A stretch of DNA of 64,000 nt from an uncultured Christensenellaceae bacterium (GCA_944380305.1 CALWHF010000007.1:1-64000), one strand, 5' to 3'. Shown: positions 8,699 to 18,207, numbered from the stretch's first letter. A program made the numbers and translations. The notes: generated by a model from the sequence alone, not told the origin.

Positions 8699-9282
8699 CG
8701 GTAAAACAGTTTTTCAAAAGTCAGGCTTTCAAATGTATAATCGTTCTTCTCGTCATCGCGCTTATTGCGGGCGGTCTGCTCGCGATCCTCAACGACGTGC
8801 TTGCGGTCTCTGACGAAGAACGTACGATGAGAGCGATAGAAAAGGTCTACGGACAGAAGATGAAATACGAGGACATGGAATTCTCTGCCGAAGAGCTGAC
8901 CAACGACTACGGCTCGATAAGCAAAGTGTATCTGCTCGAAAACGGCAATTACCTCGTCCAGTCCACGGGCGGCAACGGCTACAAAGGCGGCACGATCACC
9001 GTCTGGGTCGTTCTCAAGGCTGACGCGGACGGCAACTTCGGCGGCATAGAAAAAGTCGTGCTCGAGAGTTACGAAAAACAGACTCTTATGTCGAAACTGA
9101 CCTACGACGTCTACTCCGCCCACAACGACGAAGTCACGGGCGACGTCTATTTCACGACGGGCGGTGACGGGATCAAGGTCGTTGTCAGCGGCGCGACATA
9201 CTCGACCAACGCACTGAACAACGCGGTCGATTGCGCGCTGAAATTCGCCAAAGACAAACTTTTCGCAAAGGAGGTGGCTTGA
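8695..9282 (+). CDS. rnfG: Rnf complex subunit G (FMN-binding)
   Basis: A 195-residue protein with one N-terminal membrane anchor (about residues 13-35) and an extracytoplasmic FMN-binding domain. The motif VSGATYSTNA gives Thr168 as the covalent FMN site. Start ATG overlaps the rnfD stop (ATGA). It sits in the standard place between D and E. It accepts electrons from RnfD-side cofactors on the outer face. No anomalies seen. Confidence 0.95.
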   Translation: MTVKQFFKSQAFKCIIVLLVIALIAGGLLAILNDVLAVSDEERTMRAIEKVYGQKMKYEDMEFSAEELTNDYGSISKVYLLENGNYLVQSTGGNGYKGGTITVWVVLKADADGNFGGIEKVVLESYEKQTLMSKLTYDVYSAHNDEVTGDVYFTTGGDGIKVVVSGATYSTNALNNAVDCALKFAKDKLFAKEVA

Positions 9283-9283
9283 C

Positions 9284-10015
9284 ATGACGGGAAAGAGATT
9301 CAAAACGATAGCTTTCGACGGGCTTCTCAAAAATAACCCGACGCTCCGCCTCGTGCTGGGCACCTGCCCCACTCTGGCATTGTCTACCGCAGCGTTCAAC
9401 GGCATAGGCATGGGCTTGGCGGTCACGTTCATCCTGATATGTTCCAACGTGCTGATTTCCCTGCTCAGAAAGACGATCCCTAACGCGGTGCGTATACCCG
9501 CATTCGTCATAATAATCGCGACTTTCGTCACGATAGTCAGAATGGTGCTGGATAAATTCATTCCGTCATTGTACGACTCGATGGGCGTCTACCTGCCGCT
9601 TATCGTCGTCAACTGCATAATCCTCGGAAGAGCCGAATCCTTCGCAAGCAAGAATAAGGTACTCGACTCCGCATGCGACGGTCTGTTCACGGGTCTCGGC
9701 TTCACCTGCGCGTTGACCCTTATCGGCGCGGTCAGAGAGATCCTCGGCGCGGGCGCGATTTTCGGCTATACGCTGTGGGATTTCAAGATCGAGTTCTTCA
9801 CTTCTTCGGCGGGCGCGTTCTTCGTATACGGTCTCGCGATAGCGATATTCAATGCGGTCTACTCCAGGATCGAGAATATACGCAGGAGCAAGACCTTCGA
9901 CCTGCGCATAATGCCCAAACCCGACGTTTCCGCTCCCGACAACCTCGACCCCGAGGCGAGCGAAACCGCTCAGGCAAATACGACTGCGGACGTTGCCGCA
10001 AAGGAGGTAAAGTGA
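9284..10015 (+). CDS. rnfE: Rnf complex subunit E (membrane)
   Basis: A 243-residue RnfA/RnfE/NqrD-type membrane protein with six helices. Family hallmarks are LLKNNPTLRLVLGTCPTLA near the start and GVYLPLIVVNCIILGRAESF centrally. The cysteines in LGTCP and VNC belong to the intramembrane iron-sulfur centre described for Rnf/Nqr. A ribosome site GGAGGT lies at 9270-9275. The tail of about 45 residues past the last helix is hydrophilic and acidic, longer than in many homologues. Confidence 0.95.
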   Translation: MTGKRFKTIAFDGLLKNNPTLRLVLGTCPTLALSTAAFNGIGMGLAVTFILICSNVLISLLRKTIPNAVRIPAFVIIIATFVTIVRMVLDKFIPSLYDSMGVYLPLIVVNCIILGRAESFASKNKVLDSACDGLFTGLGFTCALTLIGAVREILGAGAIFGYTLWDFKIEFFTSSAGAFFVYGLAIAIFNAVYSRIENIRRSKTFDLRIMPKPDVSAPDNLDPEASETAQANTTADVAAKEVK

Positions 10016-10016
10016 T

Positions 10017-10622
10017 ATGGGTACTTTCTTCACGATACTTATAATCGCGGTCTTCGTAAATAACTTCGTCGTAGTACAGTTCCTGGGCATCTGCCCCTTC
10101 CTCGGCGTTTCCAAAAAGACGAACAACGCTCTCGGCATGGGCATTGCGGTCACGCTGGTCATGACGATAACCTGTCTGATCACATATCCGATATACGAGT
10201 ATATCCTGACTCCGCTGGGGCTCGAATACCTCGAAATAATCGTGTTCATATTCGTCATCGCGGCTCTCGTACAGATGATCGAACGCGCAATAAAGAAGTT
10301 CTCCCCCGCGCTTTATCAGGCTATGGGTATCTACTTGCCTCTTATCACCACCAACTGCGCGGTGCTCGGCGTCGCGGAGCTTGTCATCGACAAGGCGCAG
10401 ATGATGAGTCTGCTCGGCATCACTTCGATGAACCTCGGCGTCGCGGTGCTCTACGGTCTGTTCGCGGGCGTAGGCTTTACCGTATCGATAGTCATTATGA
10501 GCGGTCTCAGAGAAAAGATAGACCATCTCAAAATGCCCGGACCGATGAAGGGATTCCCCATCACGATGATGGCTGCATGCTTTATGGCGATGGGATTTTA
10601 CGTTTTCAATATGATAGGCTGA
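10017..10622 (+). CDS. rnfA: Rnf complex subunit A (membrane)
   Basis: A 201-residue paralogue of RnfE with six predicted helices. It carries VNNFVVVQFLGICPFLGVSK at the N-terminus and GIYLPLITTNCAVLG in the middle, the two conserved cysteine loops. RnfA and RnfE form the pseudo-symmetric core that holds an intramembrane Fe-S cluster. The ribosome site is AAGGAGG shortly before the ATG; only one base separates it from the rnfE stop. Confidence 0.96.
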   Translation: MGTFFTILIIAVFVNNFVVVQFLGICPFLGVSKKTNNALGMGIAVTLVMTITCLITYPIYEYILTPLGLEYLEIIVFIFVIAALVQMIERAIKKFSPALYQAMGIYLPLITTNCAVLGVAELVIDKAQMMSLLGITSMNLGVAVLYGLFAGVGFTVSIVIMSGLREKIDHLKMPGPMKGFPITMMAACFMAMGFYVFNMIG

Positions 10623-10635
10623 GGAGGACGGAGAT

Positions 10636-11454
10636 ATGTATAATACTGTTATTTCTGCGGCGATACAATGGAACAAAGTCGGCATGGTGCTTGGCATCAT
10701 AGCGGGACTAGCCGTTATATTCGCCGTGCTTATCCTGATCGTCACGAAAGTCTGCCATATAGACGAAGACGAAAAGGTGGTCAAGATACTCGAACATCTC
10801 GCGGGCGCGAACTGCGGCGGCTGCGGTCACAGCGGTTGCGAAGGTTTTGCGAAATGTCTCGCATGCGGCAAAGCTTCTCTCAACGACTGCAAGGTAACTT
10901 CGGACGAAGAAAAGAAGATAATCGCCGAACTAGCGGGACTGGAGTTTTCTTCCAGCGAGCCCACGGTCGCGGTCGTCAAATGCAACGGCGGCATAAACGC
11001 CGAAGACAAGTACGAATATATCGGCAACGAAGGCTGCCTCAACCGCAAAATGTATCTCGGCGGCTGCAAGATGTGTCCTCACGGCTGTCTGGGCGGCGGG
11101 ACCTGCGAAGAGGTCTGCCCCGTAGGAGCGATAAAAGTCAAGGACGGCGTGGCTTTCGTGGACAAGACGCTGTGTACTTCGTGCGGAGCCTGCATGAACA
11201 AATGCCCTCAGCTGATAATCGAACGCATACCCGCATCGGCAAAGGTATACTGCGCGTGCTCGACTACCTGCAAAGGCAAAGAGACGATGTCCTTCTGCAA
11301 AGTCGGTTGCATAGGTTGCGGAATGTGCGCGAGAGTATGCCCGAACAAGGCGATAACCATGGTCAACAACCTGCCCGTATTCGACTATTCGAAATGCACG
11401 GGTTGCATGGAATGCCTGAAGAAATGTCCGAGAAAGATAATCAAGGAGCACTAA
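10636..11454 (+). CDS. rnfB: Rnf complex subunit B (ferredoxin-oxidising)
   Basis: A 272-residue subunit with one N-terminal membrane helix (about residues 15-37), the 4Fe-4S domain CGGCGHSGC (about 59-67) followed by further cysteines, and several ferredoxin-like modules: CEEVCPVG, CTSCGACMNKCP, CIGCGMCARVCP and CTGCMECLKKCP. It takes electrons from reduced ferredoxin. The last gene of the operon, with a GAGGAGG-like site at 10621-10627 and a strong terminator just after the stop. Confidence 0.96.
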   Translation: MYNTVISAAIQWNKVGMVLGIIAGLAVIFAVLILIVTKVCHIDEDEKVVKILEHLAGANCGGCGHSGCEGFAKCLACGKASLNDCKVTSDEEKKIIAELAGLEFSSSEPTVAVVKCNGGINAEDKYEYIGNEGCLNRKMYLGGCKMCPHGCLGGGTCEEVCPVGAIKVKDGVAFVDKTLCTSCGACMNKCPQLIIERIPASAKVYCACSTTCKGKETMSFCKVGCIGCGMCARVCPNKAITMVNNLPVFDYSKCTGCMECLKKCPRKIIKEH

Positions 11455-11470
11455 GTAAAATCGTTCAAAC

Positions 11471-11499
11471 AAAAAGGCGGCTTACTTGCCGCCTTTTTT
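11471..11499 (+). terminator. Rho-independent terminator of the Rnf operon
   Basis: AAAAAGGCGGC/GCCGCCTTTTT is an 11-bp stem with loop TTACTT and a T-run. Because both flanks are A/T-rich, it can work in both directions and also stop the converging small gene at 11544. Confidence 0.92.
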
Positions 11500-11543
11500 A
11501 CGCGCTAAATACAAGTCGGAAAATACCGGACCGACTGCGGAAA

Positions 11544-11783
11544 TCATTCTCCGCTCCTGACGTTCCTGTCATCGGAGACAACTGCGAAAATCAGATTGCA
11601 CAATTCTCTTCTTCCGACAAAATATCCCTCCCTGTCGCCCGATCTTATTCTTTCGTCGAGCGTGCGCTGAAGTTTCGCAATGCGCGAAAAAATACCGGCG
11701 TCCTCTCCGCTAATGCGGCGGACGTCACGTCTCCGACTGTCGGTTTTGCGACGTACGGCTTTGCTCAGATCCACTATCTCCAT
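11544..11783 (-). CDS. Small arginine-rich protein of unknown function
   Basis: A 79-residue frame starting MEIVDLSKAVRRKT, read leftwards. Support for being real comes from an upstream GGGAGG ribosome site (about 11791-11796) and a good promoter at 11812-11840. The protein is basic, with 17 or so Arg and Lys and an amphipathic helical middle, but no known motif. It may be a DNA/RNA-binding or partner protein; I do not recognise a family. It converges on the Rnf terminator. Confidence 0.5.
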   Translation of the reverse strand: MEIVDLSKAVRRKTDSRRRDVRRISGEDAGIFSRIAKLQRTLDERIRSGDREGYFVGRRELCNLIFAVVSDDRNVRSGE

Positions 11784-11811
11784 AGGATGACCTCCCAATC
11801 ACACAACACGC

Positions 11812-11840
11812 ATTATATTCTTTCGGTTGATAAAATGCAA
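11812..11840 (-). promoter_or_regulatory. Sigma-A promoter for the small gene at 11544
   Basis: Read leftwards: TTGCAT, 17 bases, TATAAT. It predicts a start near 11805 and a leader of about 20 bases with GGGAGG. Confidence 0.75.
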
Positions 11841-12103
11841 GGTAATTTTAAGGTTAAATTTATTTACGATGAAATAACATAATATTCGACTTTTTTCGCG
11901 AATCTTTATGCGTTAAAAGCGCAAAAACCGACCTCTCGGATATATGCTTTCCGTTTATTTTCCATCAAGCGAACAACTATCATTTCGCCGTTCCGTTGCC
12001 GCAGACAAACCGTCTCCGCCTTTCTTCGGAAAAATATTTCGTCGAAAATCGCATCCGTCTCCTTTTACTGTGCGAATTTACACTCTAATGCGTCGAGACG
12101 CTA

Positions 12104-12132
12104 TTGACTCGCACGCGCAATGCGCGTATCAT
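12104..12132 (+). promoter_or_regulatory. GH38 promoter with an operator-like palindrome in its spacer
   Basis: TTGACT (12104-12109), 17 bases, TATCAT (12127-12132). The spacer contains ACGCGC-AAT-GCGCGT (12113-12127), a perfect 6+6 palindrome positioned so that a bound repressor would block polymerase. The 260 bases further upstream, from 11841, hold no other recognisable feature. Confidence 0.65.
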
Positions 12133-12159
12133 ATAAGTATACCAACGGGGGTAACGCCA

Positions 12160-15120
12160 ATGGACGTCAACACTAAAACGATACTTTCTTATATCCGCAA
12201 TCCTTTCTTTGCGTCTCATCTCGAGATCGTAAAGAAAAACGTGTACGACGAAGTCGCGAGATTTGACTGCGAAATAGCCGTCACCGACGAACCCGTACCT
12301 TACGAGGAAAGAGAAAGCCTCGTTTACGAAAAGATCTCTCGCGGACGCAGATGGGGAAAACTGTTCTCCTGCTGCTGGTTCAGACTTACAGCCACTCTGC
12401 CGCGCTCTGTAGTCAACGACGCTAAAAACTACGTCGCAATCTTCGACCTCGGCGGCGAAGGCTGCGTATTCGACGATAACGGAGTGGTTCAGGGTCTGAC
12501 CGACGTGATGGGCGTTGCCGACTTCATGCAGCCGATAAAAGGCAAAAAGACGATCACCCTCGACAAACTGAATTTCGAAGCGTGCAAGCCCTCAACCGTA
12601 TGGATCGAAGGAGGCAACAATCGTCAGCCGAACGGTTCTAAATTCAAAGGCGCGTACGTCGCGAGATTCAACAAGAACGTGCACGCATATTACTACGACT
12701 TCCTTGCGTTATACCAGTATTCCCTGCTCTGCGGAGACGGCACAACGAGGCGAGCAATAAACTCCGCTCTGCGAAAAGCCTGCATAAGAGCGGCTACGCC
12801 AGACGACGCGGGTTGCGCACGCGCAAGACAGATTCTCAAACCATATCTCGAACAAAACCTGCGCACCGACTTCTCTGTCTACGCCACGGGTCACGCACAT
12901 CTCGACCTCGGCTGGCTGTGGCCGATACGCGAAACCAAACGCAAAGCAGAGCGCACTTTTTCCAACGCGCTTGCGAATATAGAGAAATATCCCTCGTACG
13001 TATTCGGAGCAAGCCAGCCCCAACAGTTCGAATGGATGAAGAAAAGACGCCCCGCGCTTTACGCAAAGATAAAAAAAGCGGTAGAGGAAGGCAGAATAGA
13101 ACCCCAGGGATGCATGTGGGTCGAGCCCGACACCAACGTGCCTTGCGGCGAAAGTCTTATCCGTCAATGCAAATACGGCAAAGCCTTCTGGAAAGAAGAA
13201 TTCGGCAAAGACTGCGACATGCTCTGGGTCCCCGACGTGTTCGGTTACAGCGGCAATCTGCCTCAGATACTGAGAGGGTGCGGCGTAAACAGATTCATGA
13301 CTATTAAACTCAGCTGGAATACCGTCAACAAGTTCCCGTACCACTCTTTCTTGTGGCAAGGAATCGACGGCTCCGAAGTGCTCGTACACATGCCGCCCGA
13401 GGGCGACTACAATTCTACCGCAAGTCCGATAGCGGTCGATGCCGCCGAAAAACTGTACCGCGAAAAAGCTGTCAGCAATAAATCCCTTATGCTTTACGGC
13501 ATCGGCGACGGAGGAGGAGGTCCGGGCGAATACCACCTCGAAATGCTCGAGCGCGCAAAAAAGATAAACGGACTGCCCCGCATCAGACAGACAGCGGCAA
13601 AAGATTTCTTCGACGAGCTGGAAAAGGAAAAAGAAAAACTTCCCTCTTACAAAGGCGAACTCTATCTCGAAAAACATCGCGGAACGTACACCACACAGTC
13701 GAAGATGAAGAAGTTCAACCGCACGATAGAGAGAAAACTGTGCCTTACCGAATGGCTTTGCACCAACGCAACAGTACGCGGCGGAAAATACCCGCAGAAA
13801 GAACTGGATGCGATCTGGAAAGAGGTACTGCTGTACCAGTTCCACGATATGCTGCCGGGGTCTTCGATAAACCGCATATACAAAGAATGTCACGAACGTT
13901 ACTCCGTGCTTCTGACGCAGCTCGATGCGCTCGCCGAAAATGCGCTCTCGGTGCTGTCAGAGGGCGGTAACGACGCGCTGTCTGTACTCAACGACTGCCC
14001 GTTCGACCGCAAAGGATTCCTCTCCTCAAACGGCAGAACGTACGGCTATTCGGTAAAAGCATACTCGTCGGCGACGCTTACGCCCGTTCCCGAGGACGAA
14101 TGCAACGCGGGACTTTCGGCATCGGACAAGCGCATAGAAAACGATTTTCTCAAAGTGACTTTCGACAATAACGGCAACGTTATAAGCGTACAGGACAAGA
14201 AAGATTCGTGCCGCGAATACGTCGGCTCCGCGTTCGGCACGATGACGGTATATACCGACAAGCGTCTGCGCCCGTACAATGCATGGGACATAGATCCCGA
14301 ATACGAGAAGAGACCTAACGAACCGATGCGTCTTTCCCGTTTCAAAACATATATCAAAGACGGCAAGGCAATCTGCGAACAGACTCTCGTCTGCGGCGCA
14401 TCAAAGGTCGACCGAAAAATATATCTGACTTCTACCGAACCGGTGCTGTATTTCGAAAACCGCGCAGACTGGCACGAAACGCACAAAATGCTGAGAGCGG
14501 ATTTCTACCCTAAGGATTTTGCAGACACGGTTAACTGCGACATTCAATTCGGCCATATCGAAAGAAGCACGAAAACCGAGACGTCAGTCGAAAAAGCACA
14601 GTTCGAGATCTGTGCTCACAAATGGGTGGACGTCTGCGAAAACGGCTACGGCATAGCTCTTCTGAACGACTGCAAATACGGTCACAGAGTCAAGAACGGC
14701 AAGATCAGCCTGAATCTTCTTCGCTCTACCGTATACCCCGATCCCGAAGCAGACAGAGGCGTACACGAGTTTTCGTTTGCGGTCTATCCGCATAAAGGCG
14801 GAGTCAAAGATCCCTGTCTGAACAAATACGCGTATATACTCAACAGACCACTCACGGTGCTTTTGACTCCTGCCGAAATCGTCGGCGTGCGTACCGACGA
14901 TCCCGCCGTCATCGTCGATTCGATACATTCCGAGCCCGACGGCAGTATTGCTGTCAGACTGTACGAAAGTTCGGGCGAACGTCGCACCTTCAACCTGCTT
15001 TCAGACTACGGCGAGAAAGAAAGATTCAAAGCTGATCTGCTCGCATCTTCTCCGACAAAGATCGAAAACGGCAGACTGACGATCAGACCTTTCGAGATCA
15101 TGACGATCATGCTGAAATGA
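12160..15120 (+). CDS. Alpha-mannosidase, GH38 family
   Basis: A 986-residue retaining alpha-mannosidase. Zinc and substrate motif GHAHLDLGWLWP lies near residue 244, and the nucleophile is the Asp of WVPDVFGYSG near residue 357. C-terminal beta domains complete the usual GH38 layout and length. There is no signal peptide, so it acts in the cytoplasm, probably on imported alpha-mannosides such as N-glycan fragments. The ATG at 12160 is preceded by GGGGG at about 12147-12151; the frame stays open upstream to 11944 but that part is low-complexity and lies across the promoter. Monocistronic with its own terminator. Regulation by a repressor at the palindromic spacer is inferred. Confidence 0.95.
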   Translation: MDVNTKTILSYIRNPFFASHLEIVKKNVYDEVARFDCEIAVTDEPVPYEERESLVYEKISRGRRWGKLFSCCWFRLTATLPRSVVNDAKNYVAIFDLGGEGCVFDDNGVVQGLTDVMGVADFMQPIKGKKTITLDKLNFEACKPSTVWIEGGNNRQPNGSKFKGAYVARFNKNVHAYYYDFLALYQYSLLCGDGTTRRAINSALRKACIRAATPDDAGCARARQILKPYLEQNLRTDFSVYATGHAHLDLGWLWPIRETKRKAERTFSNALANIEKYPSYVFGASQPQQFEWMKKRRPALYAKIKKAVEEGRIEPQGCMWVEPDTNVPCGESLIRQCKYGKAFWKEEFGKDCDMLWVPDVFGYSGNLPQILRGCGVNRFMTIKLSWNTVNKFPYHSFLWQGIDGSEVLVHMPPEGDYNSTASPIAVDAAEKLYREKAVSNKSLMLYGIGDGGGGPGEYHLEMLERAKKINGLPRIRQTAAKDFFDELEKEKEKLPSYKGELYLEKHRGTYTTQSKMKKFNRTIERKLCLTEWLCTNATVRGGKYPQKELDAIWKEVLLYQFHDMLPGSSINRIYKECHERYSVLLTQLDALAENALSVLSEGGNDALSVLNDCPFDRKGFLSSNGRTYGYSVKAYSSATLTPVPEDECNAGLSASDKRIENDFLKVTFDNNGNVISVQDKKDSCREYVGSAFGTMTVYTDKRLRPYNAWDIDPEYEKRPNEPMRLSRFKTYIKDGKAICEQTLVCGASKVDRKIYLTSTEPVLYFENRADWHETHKMLRADFYPKDFADTVNCDIQFGHIERSTKTETSVEKAQFEICAHKWVDVCENGYGIALLNDCKYGHRVKNGKISLNLLRSTVYPDPEADRGVHEFSFAVYPHKGGVKDPCLNKYAYILNRPLTVLLTPAEIVGVRTDDPAVIVDSIHSEPDGSIAVRLYESSGERRTFNLLSDYGEKERFKADLLASSPTKIENGRLTIRPFEIMTIMLK

Positions 15121-15147
15121 TAAGCATTGCATATAATCAATCATAAC

Positions 15148-15183
15148 AAACACGGGCACGGAAAATTCCGTGCCCGTGTTTTC
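15148..15183 (+). terminator. Terminator of the GH38 gene
   Basis: A long near-perfect stem, AAACACGGGCACGGAA against TTCCGTGCCCGTGTTT, with a 2-base loop and a T/C-rich tail. It likely serves the convergent gene at 15227 as well. Confidence 0.9.
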
Positions 15184-15186
15184 TCT

Positions 15187-15196
15187 CCCCCCCCCC
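15187..15196. repeat. Homopolymer of ten C
   Basis: An uninterrupted C10 tract just past the GH38 terminator, between two convergent stop codons. Confidence 0.9.
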
Positions 15197-15226
15197 AGTT
15201 TCATTCGCATATTCGAAGGGGCGTCA

Positions 15227-16231
15227 TCAGTTCATTATATCGTCATACAATACCACGTCCTTTACATCCGTGACATCGAGAATTATCCCGTTGTGATCTT
15301 CCGTCGAATATATCGGCGCGCCGTTGATTATCGTGACGTTGAGTTTGACCGAAACATTTGCAGGATGTTTGTTCGTCTGAATGGCGATCTCGGGAGCAAG
15401 TTCCTTAATATACCCGTAAGACGACGATCCGGTGTAACCGTGATGTCCCAGTTTCAGTACGTCTACTTTGCCTACAAGCGGTGCGATCCTCTTTTCGTCG
15501 CCGTCGAAATTGTTGAGATCTCCGCTCAGCATAACTCTGTATCCGTCCTTTTCCACGAGTACTGCGAGAGAGTTTTCGTTTTCTCCAACTTTGTCGTCAG
15601 CCAGCGGTTCTTCACCGTTGAACAGCGTTATATTGAAATTGCCGAAGGTGAACGACACTTCTTCGAGATCCTGAACCAGCTCTATGCCCTTTGCTTCGAC
15701 GGCGTCGACCATCTGCGTATACACTTCGAGGTTATCCCACTTTTCGACTTCTTTTTTCTTTATTCTGTCTTCATAATATCTCTTCAGATAAGCTTTGCCG
15801 ATATGCACGTTGTCCTGCATGATCACGGTATCGAACCCGCCAATATGATCAGAGTGCGCATGTGTGCCCAATACGAAATCTAGATATATTTGTCCGTTTT
15901 CGTCTGCGCAGAACTTGTTGAGATATTCTACGACGAAATCCTCGTACCCTTCAAGTTCGAGACCGTCGAAACCTCTGGGATTATCGGTATCCTCGCCGCT
16001 GTCGATAAGCGCAAACCTACCGTCGCTCTCCAGCAGTATGGCGTCGCTGCTGCCAACGTTGAGAAAGTGTATTCTGTCTCCGCCTTTGCTGCCGTCGTAC
16101 TTTTCAAAAGTGTATTTCTTTTCCAGATTGACCTCATATATTGCACAACTTCCCGCGACTATGCCTGCGATAACGATCAAAACTGCCATCGTTACCCCGA
16201 TCCATAAAAGTACTTTCTTTTTTTTCGTCAT
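15227..16231 (-). CDS. MBL-fold metallo-hydrolase (ComEC C-terminal-like), membrane-anchored
   Basis: A 334-residue protein with one N-terminal membrane helix (about residues 7-30) and an outside metallo-beta-lactamase domain. Seen: FLNVGSSDAILLES, the metal motif THAHSDHIGG, a later SGDLNNF and GHHGYTGSS. These are the features of the ComEC/Rec2 C-terminal hydrolase family, many of which are secreted phosphodiesterases or DNases; the substrate here is unknown. The start has GGGAGGG just upstream. It follows the symporter gene by 38 bases, so the two are probably one operon. Confidence 0.85.
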   Translation of the reverse strand: MTKKKKVLLWIGVTMAVLIVIAGIVAGSCAIYEVNLEKKYTFEKYDGSKGGDRIHFLNVGSSDAILLESDGRFALIDSGEDTDNPRGFDGLELEGYEDFVVEYLNKFCADENGQIYLDFVLGTHAHSDHIGGFDTVIMQDNVHIGKAYLKRYYEDRIKKKEVEKWDNLEVYTQMVDAVEAKGIELVQDLEEVSFTFGNFNITLFNGEEPLADDKVGENENSLAVLVEKDGYRVMLSGDLNNFDGDEKRIAPLVGKVDVLKLGHHGYTGSSSYGYIKELAPEIAIQTNKHPANVSVKLNVTIINGAPIYSTEDHNGIILDVTDVKDVVLYDDIMN

Positions 16232-16269
16232 AATACCCTCCCTGTCTGATTTTAGTCGCCGGCAACGAA

Positions 16270-18207
16270 TCAGTCTTCCCGACTTTCCTTATCCGTATTC
16301 TCGTTGTTTTCGGCTATCAGCGTGTCTTCGAACTTTTCTTTTGCCAAAATACGCAAAAATCCTTTTTCTCCGCTAGCTTTTCTCTGTCTGACATCGTTAT
16401 CTATAAATTCTTTCTTTCTGCGTCTGAATGCTGCGTATTCGTCGAGAAATTCTCTTCTTCTCAAACGAGCCTTTTCCTTTTGCTCTCTCTTTCTTTCGAC
16501 CTTCTTTGCATGAACGGCGCGTTTTATTTCTTTGTCTGTCGCTCCGTTCAACGACAGCTCCTCGGCATATTCGTTCAAAGATCTTTCGAAATTCTCCTTT
16601 TCTCTGACCGCCGCAAGTCTATTTTCTTCAGCTTCCTTTTTCTGTGCCTCAACCTTTTGATTGTTTAGTTCTTGTTCTCTCTCCGCTTCTGCGATGTGCT
16701 CTTCGTAAAGTCTTCTGGACTCCTCGTCTGTCAATCCCTCGCACTCTTTTCTTCCGCAGAATTTCTTGTATTCGAGACGTTCTCTGATCGCCGTCATATC
16801 GGACGCTTTAAGATTGCAGAAAATATAAGGCAACGCGGACAGCGCGCTCGCGACCATCGCTACCACGACGACCCATTGGATTATCGGTTCTCTGACCGCA
16901 GCCTGCGTCAATATGGAGTAATCGGTAATTCCTGTCACCTCGTCCTCGACAAGCCCGAAATTTTCGTATATCATCGAAAAAGTGACCGTGGACAATATCG
17001 TGCCGACCGTGGTTATCATCAGCATGAAATTCTGCGCAAAGCCTTCTAAACGCGTACCGTATTTGTCCTGGTGATAATCCAGCCCGTCAGAAAGTATGCT
17101 GGTCTGCATTATATACTGCGGTCCCGACGCAAAGTTGTAGCAGAAAAGCGCGATGACGAAAAACACAAAACCTTTTTTGAACGTGAACAGCATCAGCAAC
17201 GCCGCCACACAGTTCAGGGCGTGCGCGAAAAACGCCGCGTTTTTCGATCCCATCTTCTTCATGAGAAGAGGCGCAAGGATTATGCCCGGGGTAAAACCTA
17301 CCGAAACGATACTCTGAACGATGCCGAGTGCCGCCGAATTCCCCAGCTGGTATGTGCATACCCACGCAAGCAAAACCCCTATTCCGCCTTTGAATCCCTC
17401 AAAGAATTTGGACACGGATACTATCCAGAAATATCTGCTCTTGCTTATCTCGCGAAGTCCTTTGAAAAACGGAAGTTTCTTTTCTTTTTCCTCTTCTCTG
17501 ACCAATGTGCGTTCCCTCGTATTGATCATCACGAGAAGTCCCATTAAAAAGCCCGCCAATGCGAATATCGGGAAGAATATTCGGTAAGTCAGGATATTCG
17601 TCATGCAGTCCGCCCCAAGGAAAAGCCCTGCTATCGACGGCAGCAACAGCTGCACGAGACTGGGACCTAGATTAGCGAGAAACTCGGAGACGCTGAGTAT
17701 CTTCGTGCGCTCGTACGAATTTGGCGTTATTATCTGAGATACGCCCATATAGGCGTTGTTGTAAAGCGGTTGCGCTATCGTAACGAGATTTATCAGAATG
17801 CCGACGACCACGACTTTGACAGTCGTCGGTGCGTCGAGCGGTATGTATGCCATGCCCACGATGCCTATCGCCGTGGGTATTCCCGCCCACAGGACGTAGG
17901 GTCTGAACTTGCCTATCTTCGTCCTCGTATTGTCTACGAGCATACTGATGAAAGGAGTCTTTAATATGCTTATCAGATTGGTTATTATCGTCAGAACGAT
18001 GAAATGCCTCGGGCTGAGCCCGTAAACCGAGCCGAAAAGCAAACACGTCGACGCCAGCGTCATATACGACAAAAGCGAACCGAGCGTCTTTATGCCCATA
18101 CCGCCTATGCAAAAATTCAATACCTCTTTATACGAGACGTATTCGTTTTTTCTCGGTCTTTCCCAGTGGCTGCGAACGTCGTACCAGACGTCGGTAAGTT
18201 TCCCCAT
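16270..18207 (-). CDS. GPH-family sugar:cation symporter (MFS) with a long charged C-terminal tail
   Basis: A 645-residue transporter of the glycoside-pentoside-hexuronide:cation symporter type, with 12 predicted helices in residues about 30-470; KTPFISMLVDNTRTKIGKFR is the typical loop 2-3 motif. Likely substrate is an oligosaccharide or glycoside. Residues about 475-645 form an unusual highly charged, coiled-coil-like tail rich in Glu, Lys and Arg, which most family members lack. The ATG at 18207 has GGGAG upstream; a longer in-frame ATG at 18243 lies at the expected transcription start and has no ribosome site. Divergent from the AraC gene, which probably controls it. Confidence 0.85.
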   Translation of the reverse strand: MGKLTDVWYDVRSHWERPRKNEYVSYKEVLNFCIGGMGIKTLGSLLSYMTLASTCLLFGSVYGLSPRHFIVLTIITNLISILKTPFISMLVDNTRTKIGKFRPYVLWAGIPTAIGIVGMAYIPLDAPTTVKVVVVGILINLVTIAQPLYNNAYMGVSQIITPNSYERTKILSVSEFLANLGPSLVQLLLPSIAGLFLGADCMTNILTYRIFFPIFALAGFLMGLLVMINTRERTLVREEEKEKKLPFFKGLREISKSRYFWIVSVSKFFEGFKGGIGVLLAWVCTYQLGNSAALGIVQSIVSVGFTPGIILAPLLMKKMGSKNAAFFAHALNCVAALLMLFTFKKGFVFFVIALFCYNFASGPQYIMQTSILSDGLDYHQDKYGTRLEGFAQNFMLMITTVGTILSTVTFSMIYENFGLVEDEVTGITDYSILTQAAVREPIIQWVVVVAMVASALSALPYIFCNLKASDMTAIRERLEYKKFCGRKECEGLTDEESRRLYEEHIAEAEREQELNNQKVEAQKKEAEENRLAAVREKENFERSLNEYAEELSLNGATDKEIKRAVHAKKVERKREQKEKARLRRREFLDEYAAFRRRKKEFIDNDVRQRKASGEKGFLRILAKEKFEDTLIAENNENTDKESRED

